Positions 56,427 to 64,000 of a stretch of 64,000 nucleotides of DNA are shown piece after piece; the first letter of the stretch is position 1; every line of letters starts with the position of its first letter. Under the pieces are notes generated by a model that was given only the letters and a program-made list of their open reading frames with translations, ran no database searches and had not been told where the DNA came from. Source of the stretch: Cannabis sativa (lineage: Eukaryota > Streptophyta > Magnoliopsida > Rosales > Cannabaceae); contig NC_083603.1 of the NCBI RefSeq assembly GCF_029168945.1, positions 48,246,406 to 48,310,405 of the forward strand. Direction: 5' to 3'. A program made the position numbers and the translations under genes.

Positions 56427-57037
56427 TGTTGACCTCGCTTTTAGCCAACGACAGTGAGTCTTATTTAGTAAGCGATAAGTGATTTATAGCAATTGATATA
56501 TTGGAAAGCAATGTAAAGACACGAGAATTTTATAGAGGTTCAACCCCGAGCAGTTCGGTAATGGCCTAATCCTCGTTATTTGTATTGACTCAACAATAAG
56601 GAGAAAGGTTCCCTTTCTTATAGCTCTTACAATAATATCTTTGAATATGAATTCTTAGATAATATCTCTAGGGTAAAATCTCTCCTCCTTTGCCAAGTGA
56701 GCATGCATCACTATGTATAGGGCTATGAACTTGGAGAGGAAGTATTTCCCTTCTCGTTACAATGGATATAAGCAGAAAGATTGCATGATAAATGCAGAAT
56801 ACACTGATCGTGGGATTTGGACAGCTTGTCATATCTCTGTGATCTGATCCCCAAGTTATAGGGATTTCTTTGATGACTCACGATGCGAAAGCTAAATTCA
56901 CTAAGTGTTGATCGCTCTGCGCGGATTGCTGATCGCTTTGCTCCAGGCATGCCTATGAGGCATCCTATTCGGACTATACCCTCAGAGCGGATACTCAAAG
57001 TTGATTCCACGTGTCACCATCATGTGATGCCACATCA
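56427..57037 (-). mobile_element. LTR-like block (uncertain)
   Basis: On the minus strand it would run TGATGTGGCATCACATGATG to GGTCAACA. It carries GAATTTTATAGAGGTTCAAC and CCCGAGCAGTTCGG stretches of the kind seen in copia LTR R/U5 regions. No target duplication was found (ATTAT on the left, AAGTG on the right), so this could be an LTR of a rearranged element. Confidence 0.35.
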
Positions 57038-57039
57038 AA

Positions 57040-57215
57040 GTGCAAAAATTGGGATAACATTTGCTTCAGGCCACATTGTCAAGGAGAAATATTTGAAAGA
57101 TGGAAAGTTTTCCATTAACATGGATGAATACCTTCACAAAGATTATCGTCGGGTATTTATCGAAAAAGTGAATGTGGAGAACGCACTGCTAGCTCTTGTG
57201 TCCCATAGCCGATGA
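57040..57215 (+). pseudogene. Possible exon of a CACTA-associated protein
   Basis: An open frame reads KIGITFASGHIVKEKYLKDG, then MDEYLHKDYRRVFIEKVNVE and NALLALVSHSR. The pattern of a short beta-rich module upstream of a ULP1 domain fits CACTA accessory proteins, but the family was not firmly recognised. Confidence 0.4.
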
Positions 57216-57765
57216 TTCATTCACAATAGTAGGTCAAGCTATAAAATATTATGTAGCATGGCTGAAAGACAATCTTACACCTATTGGAAAATATTTGTTA
57301 TGTTTCAATTTGTTTACTTAACTTATTGTGTTTATTTTAATGACATTGCTAACTTTACTATTTTTTCCATATATATAGACACCGCCACCCACCAACACAA
57401 CCTCCAAAACACCCTAGGAGGTCGAGTAAGGCAAAAGGTCATGGTTGTTATGTCCAACCACGCCAAACTTCCTCAATCATTACCTTTTGGAACTCCATCA
57501 AAAGGTGGCCCAAGTCGTCCATAATCCAATTCCAAGTTGCTTATGAGCTCATCTTCGACCCAAATAGCTCATCGACCTATCCACTAGACAGATAGGAGTC
57601 GTCCATATGTCGTCCTTGTTAAAAGTGACATTCAGGAATTGTACACCATGCAATACATGGGAGCCCAACCAATAGAAGTCTGGTGCAAGTATGATTTTGA
57701 ACTCTTAATAATAAACTTGATAATGTTTTTTTAACAGCAAAAATTATTAATTATGACTTTTTATC

Positions 57766-58499
57766 TGGAACATGAAAGAAAGATTGTTGGACATTGGTGG
57801 GCTGAATCGAGTATATGAATTTCTGAATATAGGTGCGATTGATGCAAGGGCTGATAGTAATCGTTGTCAAGCACTAGTCACTCGAATGACTAGGATGACT
57901 AATTCATACAAATAGCTTATTGCCCCGTATAATAATCGTTATATGTAAATTTAATATAAATAATTTCAGTATTTATAACTCTTCATAAAATTTATTATTA
58001 TTTATATATTAACAGTTTTACACATATTTGTTCGTGCAGGAAGATGTTTCACTTGATGCTTGTACTCATCCAGCCAAGTACGCAGACATTGGCATACTTG
58101 GATTCAGGCAACGACGACATGCTGGATGATCTAAACTTCATCATATTCACGTAAGTCCTATATCAAACATCCCAATATGCAAGCATGTTCTATATTTATA
58201 AATTTATATATGCTAATTAACTTTACTTTTTGTGTAGATCGTTCACTATATATAATCAAATGATAGGACGGCCTGATCGACCTATCTAGTGGATGACTCC
58301 TATTTGTCCTAAACAACCAGACGATAAATAATGTGGATACTACGACATGAAATTCATTGAAAGTTTTATGACCGTAGAAGATCCAATACAACTATTGACC
58401 CGACATGATAGGTTCTCCACTGCATACACAAATAATGAGATAAATGTTATGCGTGATCAGTGGATTCATTACGTGAAAGTAGAAGTGGAGCGACAATAG
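57766..58499 (+). pseudogene. ULP1-like (C48) cysteine protease remnant of a CACTA element
   Basis: Exons are about 57766-57920 (LLDIGGLNRVYEFLNIGAID, LIAPYNNR), 58040-58150 (MFHLMLVLIQPSTQTLAYLD, SGNDDMLDDLNFII) and 58238-58499 (PICPKQPDDK, CGYYDMKFIESF). The 87-bp intron 58151-58237 is GTAAGT...TGTGTAG and keeps the frame. The C48 triad is visible: His in FHLM, Asp in YLDSG, Cys in CGYY. Two in-frame stops (before WMTPICP and before CGYY) make it a pseudogene. ULP1 proteases remove SUMO-like tags in cells; those in CACTA and Mutator elements have no clear role. Confidence 0.7.
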
Positions 58500-59023
58500 T
58501 TGTTGTGTTAATAAGTGTGTATATATCTCGATTTATTCTATATAGATTTGTAAATATATTTAGATTATTATAATTAGCGTTAACTTAATTATAAATTTTT
58601 AAATATATTTAGATGATATTAGTGTTAGTTTAATTATTGTGATTAAATAGAATTTTAAATATATGTAGACGATACTAGCGTTAGTCTAATTATTATGACT
58701 ATACAGATTTGTAAAAAATTTAAAAATTAATGCAGTGGAAAAAATTACAAAAAAATCTATTTTTTTCCTATATTTCTAATGTAACGACTGAAAAAAATCT
58801 GTCGCTGAAAAAAACTAAAAAACGTAACCAACCTATAAGGCACCGTTGCCTATAGTATAGGGCATGGTTTAAACCGTTGGGAAGTCCACATTAGTGACGG
58901 TTTTGAACCATCGCCTATTCTGCCCGTTTTGCGATGATCGTATAAGCGACGGTTATAGAAACTGACGGAAATACTTTAAACGACTGTTTAAAAATATTGG
59001 AAAAAATCATTTTTGTAGTAGTG

Positions 59024-59590
59024 ATGTCTACCATTGTAACATTTTAAGGAAATTTGTCACATGAATTGTCTATTTTTTTAATAGTTAATATGGATAATAG
59101 ATAGATTATAGATGAGTATATGTGAGGATATAAATTAAAAAAATTTGAAATGTGGAATAACACATTATAAAGTATTGTATTATATTATATTGTATATTAG
59201 TAATACTTAATTTGAGTCAGCATAAAAATTTTAGACAACTATTCTAATAAGCTAATTTTGATTCCTATTCTTATTATTAATTATTAAAAAAAAATAACAA
59301 TTACCTACTATAGTAAGTTATCTTAATTTTTAGTTTTATTTTTTATAAAATAAAATAATAATTCTTTTCTTATTTATACTTTACCTATGAATAGATATTT
59401 TAAAAAATTACTGTTGAATAATTTTTTTATATATATAATGCACATATTTTTATACACACATACACATATAAGTATACACACAACCATAAAAATACATATA
59501 TATTATTTATACGTACTCTATACATATATATAGATTTAATTTAAAAAGTTATAAACATAAAAAAAAATATATAGATATATATACATATAT
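59024..59590. other. AT-rich intergenic DNA
   Basis: AT-rich with TA and CA dinucleotide stretches near 59440-59590. Nothing else seen. Confidence 0.55.
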
Positions 59591-59869
59591 TGTTAAGGGA
59601 ATTCAGTTATGTCTATTAGTGACAGGTTGTATCAGTTAGTTTGTTACAGTCTATTCTGTTAGATTAGTTTTCTGTTGTAACCAACTACTGGTTCTTGCTC
59701 TAATCTGTTCACTATATAACCTTGTATCTCTAACACTTAATCAATGAGATTGCTCCTTCCTTCATCAATCCTCTTTTGCTTTCTTTCTGTTTTCTCTTTG
59801 TGACTTTCTTTCAGTCTTGTTCTTGTTCTTGTTCTGTTTGATCTTTAGTTATGGCCAAGAGATTCAACA
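59591..59869 (+). repeat. 5' LTR of copia C
   Basis: 279 bp, TGTTAAGGGAATTC to GATTCAACA, with a TATA-like CTATATAACC near 59712 and a TC-rich leader. The right border is set by the primer site that follows at once. Confidence 0.78.
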
Positions 59870-59880
59870 TGGTATCAGAG
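59870..59880 (+). promoter_or_regulatory. Primer binding site of copia C
   Basis: TGGTATCAGAG, matching initiator tRNA-Met, directly after the LTR with no spacer. Confidence 0.85.
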
Positions 59881-59901
59881 AAATTCCCCCTTATAACAAA
59901 C

Positions 59902-60912
59902 ATGGCGAGCACAGGAGTCGGCAACAATGGCGATCCAATTAACTCCAACACCAGCAGAGTTCAAAACCAGCAAAATGGAGCCCCTGCATTCAACCGATCG
60001 AGAAACACCTCCACCGATCTTAATCCTGTGTATTTCAATCATAATATGTCTATCAGATTAAATGATCACAATTACCTTTTGTGGAAACAGCAGGTGTTAG
60101 CTGCAATCCGAGGAAATAGATTGATGAAATACATTGAAGATCCAGCTCCACTACCGCAGTTCTTGAGCGATTCTGACCAAGTCTCGAACATATTCAACCC
60201 AGATTTTCTGGATTGGGAAGTACAGGATCAGCTTTTGGTAAGCTGGCTGTTATCTTCAATGTCTGAAAGCCTTCTTACTCGCATGGTGGGATGCAATACG
60301 GCACGACAGATCTGGAATGCTCTTGAAAAGCACTTCACATTACAAGTCTCCTCCAAGATCTTGGAGTTTCGAACCAAGTTGCAGAAGCTTCGAAAAGGTT
60401 CTATGTCCCTCAATGACTATCTCCTGAAAGTTAAGCAGCACGTTGACCTCCTTACCTCTGTTGGAGAAGTTCTAAGCTCAAGGGATCATATTGCTGCTAT
60501 CTTCAAGGGACTGCCCAGTGAGTATGATACTTTTATTATCTCTACTAACACCAGAATTGAGGAATATTCTGTTTCAGAAATCGAAGCTTTATTGTTGGCC
60601 TCTAAATCTCGGATTGAGAAGACTGATCTTGATCAAGATGCTGATCTAAGTGCAAATCTTGCAACTATTGATCTTGATCAATCATCTGAGGCCAATATCG
60701 CATACCAGAACTATCCAAATCGTGGCACCAGATTCCCAAACTTCAATCGTACTCCCTCTCCTTATCCCACAACTCGTGGTGGAGGCCGTGGATATCCAAC
60801 TCGAGGAACTCCTACAGGTAACAACTATGGATTACCTAGCTTCACTAACAGTCGTGGTGTTTCTACTGTCAACAGAGGAGGCGGATTTCCAACACAAGTC
60901 AATCGTGTGTAG
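59902..60912 (+). CDS. Copia C gag
   Basis: Chosen start MASTGVGNNGD at 59902; an upstream in-frame ATG at 59869 overlaps the primer site and another at 59851 lies in the LTR. The gag core has SIRLNDHNYLLWKQQVLAAI, WEVQDQLLVSWLLSSMSESL, ARQIWNALEKHF, FRTKLQKLRKGSMSLNDYLL and IFKGLPSEYDTFI (UBN2 copia gag). A Gly/Arg-rich region and a TAG stop at 60910 follow. Directly after the stop, in the same frame, comes the CCHC knuckle CQLCHKIGHTVLDC, so the stop cuts off the nucleocapsid part. Confidence 0.85.
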   Translation: MASTGVGNNGDPINSNTSRVQNQQNGAPAFNRSRNTSTDLNPVYFNHNMSIRLNDHNYLLWKQQVLAAIRGNRLMKYIEDPAPLPQFLSDSDQVSNIFNPDFLDWEVQDQLLVSWLLSSMSESLLTRMVGCNTARQIWNALEKHFTLQVSSKILEFRTKLQKLRKGSMSLNDYLLKVKQHVDLLTSVGEVLSSRDHIAAIFKGLPSEYDTFIISTNTRIEEYSVSEIEALLLASKSRIEKTDLDQDADLSANLATIDLDQSSEANIAYQNYPNRGTRFPNFNRTPSPYPTTRGGGRGYPTRGTPTGNNYGLPSFTNSRGVSTVNRGGGFPTQVNRV

Positions 60913-61267
60913 TGCCAACTTTGCCACAAAATTGGGCACACAGTACTCGATTGTTTTTACAGGTTTGATAAAAGCTTCACAGGGGTGTTTCCAGGCATAA
61001 ATTCTCCTACAAACCAAGCCAATCTTGCACAGACAACACAAACTGAGGACACAAGCTGGTATCCAGACTCGGGTGCAACGAATCATTTCACTCCAAATGT
61101 GCAAAATCTGACTACACACAGAATATGAAGGGCAAGATCAACTCTATGTTGGAGATGGTTCAGGTCTGTCAATCGAACATATTGGTAAATCTTTTATTAA
61201 TTCCAATTCTTCTCATCCTCTTGTCCTAAACAATCTCCTACATGTACCTGAAATAACAAAAAATCTG
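60913..61267 (+). pseudogene. Copia C zinc knuckle and protease
   Basis: Same frame as gag: CQLCHKIGHTVLDCFYRF, then SWYPDSGATNHFT, the copia protease active site. A slip near 61110-61125 is followed by protease and pre-integrase sequence in other frames (GDGSGLSIEHIG, NLLHVPEITKNLLSVS). Confidence 0.8.
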
Positions 61268-62308
61268 TTGAGTGTCTCTCGGTTTGCTTATGATAACAAT
61301 GTATTTTTTGAATTCCATGCTGACAAATGTTTTGTCAAAGATCAGGTCACTCGAGCAATCCTTCTTACTGGGAAACACCAGAATGGCCTTTATATCTTTA
61401 ATCCATCCCAGTTCCAAGTTCAACTCACTCCAACAGATGTCTCCCCCAATGTCAACACAGCCACACTGTCCCAACATCATGAGAACAATGCTTCTGTTTG
61501 TTCAAATTGTAATAAATCTCAAGTTTCCAATTATGAGTTGTGGCACAATAGGCTCGGACACCCTTCAGAAAGGGTTGTCAAATCTGTACTTCAGTCGTGT
61601 AATATCCAAATCAATAATAAAATGCCTTTTTCAATATGTACTGCTTGTTGTTTAGGCAAAATTCATAAATTGCCATTTCCCAAAGCTTCTCTTACTGTCT
61701 ATACCGAACCCCTGCAACTTGTTGTTGCTGATCTATGGGGGCCTGCTATACATACTTCAACTAATGGATATAAATATTACATCCAATTTGTTGATGCTTA
61801 CTCAAGATTTACATGGATATACATGCTCAAACAAAAATCACGTGCCTTGAAAACTTTCACTCAATTCAAGGCTGAATCTGAACTTCAATTAGGCAAGCCT
61901 ATTAAATGTCTTCAAACCGATTGGGGAGGTGAGTTTAGACCCTTTACTGACCTTCTCAAACAGTTTGGAATCGTGCATAGACATCCTTGCCCAACCACTC
62001 ATGAACAAAACGGCTTAGTCGAAAGAAAACATAGACATGTTGTGGAAAATGGTCTTACTTTGCTTGCCCAAGCTTCAATGCCTCTCAAATTCTGGGATGA
62101 GGCTTTTCGAACCTCTGTATACTTGTCTAATAGACTTCCTACTCTTGTGTTGCAAAATGTCTCCCTTATAGAAAAATTGTTTTCTATACAACCCGATTAT
62201 ACCCAACTAAAGACATTTGGCTGCAAGTGTTTTCCAAACATTAGACCCTATAATAAACACAAGTTGCAATTCAGGTCATCTCCTTATACATTCTTTGCTA
62301 TAGCTTAA
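61268..62308 (+). pseudogene. Copia C integrase
   Basis: 346 codons: the GAG-pre-integrase region (LWHNRLGHPSERVV, CTACCLGKIHKLPF) with the zinc-binding His and Cys, then a complete integrase core with Asp in VVADLWGP, Asp in LQTDWGGEF and Glu in NGLVERKHR. The C-terminal SNRLPTLVLQNVSLIEKLF and FGCKCFPNIRPYNKHKLQFR follow. A stop at about 62306 interrupts the next motif; the adjacent frame goes on with HKGYKCLDNSGRIYISRDVI to 62580, where an LTR insertion cuts the element before RT. Confidence 0.88.
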
Positions 62309-62580
62309 ATCATAAGGGTTACAAATGTCTAGACAACTCTGGCCGCATATACATATCTCGAGATGTCATCTTTGATGAAACATCTTTCCCATTTTCCACA
62401 CTACCTAGACAGACCACAGATTCTTACTCATATTCAGACTTTTACCCCTCTGTTGTTATTCCTACAATAAATCAGTCTCAATCTGTTGGTCCCGATATCA
62501 GACCTGTAACCACTAACCATAATGTGCCAATTTTGGCAAGTTCTTTTGTGCCTGTGCAGGTTCCTATTACACCAGCAAGC
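62309..62580 (+). pseudogene. Copia C integrase tail, cut by an LTR insertion
   Basis: Reads YISRDVIFDETSFPFSTLPR, then a Ser/Pro/Thr-rich linker toward RT ending VPITPAS at 62580. RT and RNase H are not in the window. Confidence 0.8.
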
Positions 62581-62741
62581 TGTTGGGTTTTATGCCCTAA
62601 ATAAAAATCTTTACAATCTGATTAGTTATCAATATAAGAAATTTGAAGTGATTGATGTTTGCATGAATTTTACATGCTAATGGTTTAATATGTTAAATAT
62701 GTTTATTACATTCATACACACAAAATAAGTTAAATCCAGAT
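62581..62741 (+). mobile_element. Start of a family X LTR inserted into copia C
   Basis: Begins TGTTGGGTTTTATGCCCTAA, the exact start of the family X LTR in sense orientation (compare the inverse at 5344). After 161 bp it is cut by another LTR at 62742. The 5 bp before it is CAAGC; the matching copy would lie beyond the window. Confidence 0.75.
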
Positions 62742-62992
62742 TGAAAACCCGTGTTTTTGCAAATGTCAGTTGTATATAAGAAAATATAAAAACTGTAAGA
62801 GTTTGCGACGTGAAAGTAATTGCTACGGACAAAGCTGAACGGGCGAGAATATAAAATATTTGCAGAAAAATAAATAACTTGACACAAGAGATTTGTACGT
62901 GGTATCAGTGTTCTCCCGAACACTCCTAGTCCACGGGGCCACGCCCAGAGAATGAAATCAATTAATAAAGTATCAAAATTACAAAGACAATT
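62742..62992 (-). mobile_element. Sirevirus 2-type LTR fragment
   Basis: Matches the start of the Sirevirus 2 LTRs (TGAAAACC, TTTTTGCAAATGTCAG, then CCTAGTCCACGGGGCC) for about 250 bp with more substitutions than between the two LTRs above, until ACAAAGACAATT at 62992. The rest would lie beyond the next insertion. Confidence 0.8.
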
Positions 62993-64000
62993 TGTAACGC
63001 CCTAATGCTAAGGCACGCTACAGTGCTTTTTCAATAATTGTGCAATCTTTGCTAATCAAAGAAATTTCTCGAAAAACGTGTCAAATTAAAACTTTTGCAT
63101 TAAACATTAAACTTTATAATTTAATGAAATATTTACAAGTGCCGGGATCCCGATTTTTAAAACTTTACAAACTTTACTTTTTAAGCATACATTTCAAAAT
63201 ATACAGATTTACAGGTCGCACAGCGACTTTCAAAATACAACTCCCAGATGTCCCGAGACCGAACACTCCAGGTCGCGCTGCTTGACATGTACAATCTCAC
63301 CCGAGCTCAGGTTCACTCCTGTTCAGCTTTCGCCTTTCCTTTACCTACACATGGAAGCGTAAGACCGTGAGTCAACAGACTCAGTAAGAAATGCATATAA
63401 CATATCATATAATTTCCGACCTGTAAATAGGCGCCCATACACCTATTTACAGAGCTTAACAGATGAGTATGAACGTTCTAACTGGGACACGACCATGTAC
63501 CATGTACCACATACACTCATTATACTTTCGTATTAGTATAGGTAAGGTATGACCGCACCCTGAGTACTATCTAGTGTTGTACCACAAACACCTCGTACCT
63601 TCCCGTACAAGTGTTGGTAACACTATGATGTACTTCCAAACATCACACACCTTACCAATGCACTCCGTACCACAACCGTACAAGTGTTGGTAGTGTATGA
63701 ATCACAATAAATAAGCATGTATACATATTAACACATACATACATTCAGATAATCACATCATACATTATACACAGTTCTTACCTGTTTTCCGAATTCAAGT
63801 GTGCTAGCCGACCTGAACGGAATTTCTGTGCTAGATGGATGCCCTAATCACATTTTGAAACCGGGTAAGTCACATGATTAAAACCCTAATCCCGGGAAAC
63901 CTAAAACCAAAACCCTAGGTTCTGCGATACTCTAAAGGGGTTATTCTAACTCTGGAAATGGGGAAACACCCAACCGAGGTACCGAAATGGACAAAAATTG
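62993..64000 (-). mobile_element. Gypsy-type LTR, truncated by the window edge
   Basis: Begins TGTAACGCCCTAATGC; on the minus strand the order GTAGGTAAAGGAAAGG, ATTGTACATGTC, CTCGGGACATC, TCGGGATCCCGG parallels 52990-53170 of the solo LTR. It carries its own tandem-like GTACAAGTGTTGGTA repeats near 63604 and 63675. Element size and target duplication are beyond the window; the 5 bp before it is CAATT. Confidence 0.75.

Larger units (their letters stand above)
57040..59023 (+). mobile_element. CACTA (En/Spm-like) remnant, 3' part
   Basis: The right end reads CATTTTTGTAGTAGTG (59008-59023), the inverse of the CACTACTACAAAAATG tip common in CACTA elements. It is preceded by subterminal GACGGTT/AACCRTCGC-type repeats (about 58780-58975). 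Upstream lies a decayed, intron-containing ULP1-like protease. The left end was not found; the element seems truncated near 57040. Confidence 0.65.

Noticed and set aside
57258..57524. 88-codon plus-strand frame starting MAERQSYTYW
   Set aside because: It crosses a likely intron-like AT-rich stretch at 57290-57375; only its second half may be an exon of the CACTA remnant and no domain was recognised.

Overview
The window looks like nuclear DNA of a flowering plant, most likely a eudicot. It is AT-rich and made almost entirely of transposable elements nested in one another: Ty1/copia and Ty3/gypsy LTR retrotransposons, LINE tails, Cassandra, and CACTA, hAT and Mutator-like DNA elements. I found no host gene, no tRNA or rRNA gene and nothing prokaryotic. 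The species cannot be fixed from sequence alone.

Layout. 1-6547: an old copia element (copia A, + strand) whose reading frame is broken by LTR-only insertions, two of them solo LTRs with perfect 5-bp target duplications. 7910-16913: a Mutator-like MITE (9-bp duplication) split by a young Sirevirus-type copia (Sirevirus 1, 7955-16553, duplication GACAT). 16914-19750: LINE tail, AT-rich DNA and a 221-bp tandem duplication. 19751-31307: a complete Tat-lineage gypsy element (duplication TAAAT) on the minus strand, carrying a spliced gene in antisense between pol and its 3' LTR. 31841-32171: a CACTA MITE. 32899-42787: a second Sirevirus-type element (Sirevirus 2, duplication GAAGA) with an extra sense ORF between pol and the 3' LTR. 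43427-45490: a long-TIR element holding a MITE fragment, a CT microsatellite and a Cassandra solo LTR (duplication CCTTC). 45681-48819: a LINE tail, a short TRIM-like LTR broken by an hAT element, and two inverted Mutator-like MITEs filled with a decamer repeat. 51238-53320: a large gypsy-type solo LTR (duplication GTTTT). 53826-54420: decayed copia end. 55858-59023: a LINE tail, an LTR-like block and a CACTA remnant with an intron-bearing ULP1-like protease. 59591-64000: a short-LTR copia element (copia C) cut by three further nested LTR insertions.

How the parts work together: these are gag-pol machines and their relics. In sense order each retroelement runs 5' LTR, primer site, gag, protease, integrase/RT/RNase H (copia) or RT/RNase H/integrase (gypsy), polypurine tract, 3' LTR. 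The two Sirevirus-type elements and the Tat element have near-identical LTR pairs and so are recent, yet all have broken pol genes. The most unusual content is (1) the extra sense ORF of Sirevirus 2 and its remnant in Sirevirus 1, (2) the antisense gene of the Tat element with its own putative promoter, a 5'-UTR intron and two coding introns, (3) clusters of palindromes in the Sirevirus LTRs sharing a CTCCCGAA core with different stems, and (4) MITEs carrying GGTCCGATGG arrays.

All boundaries and identities were read by eye; no alignment or database search was run.
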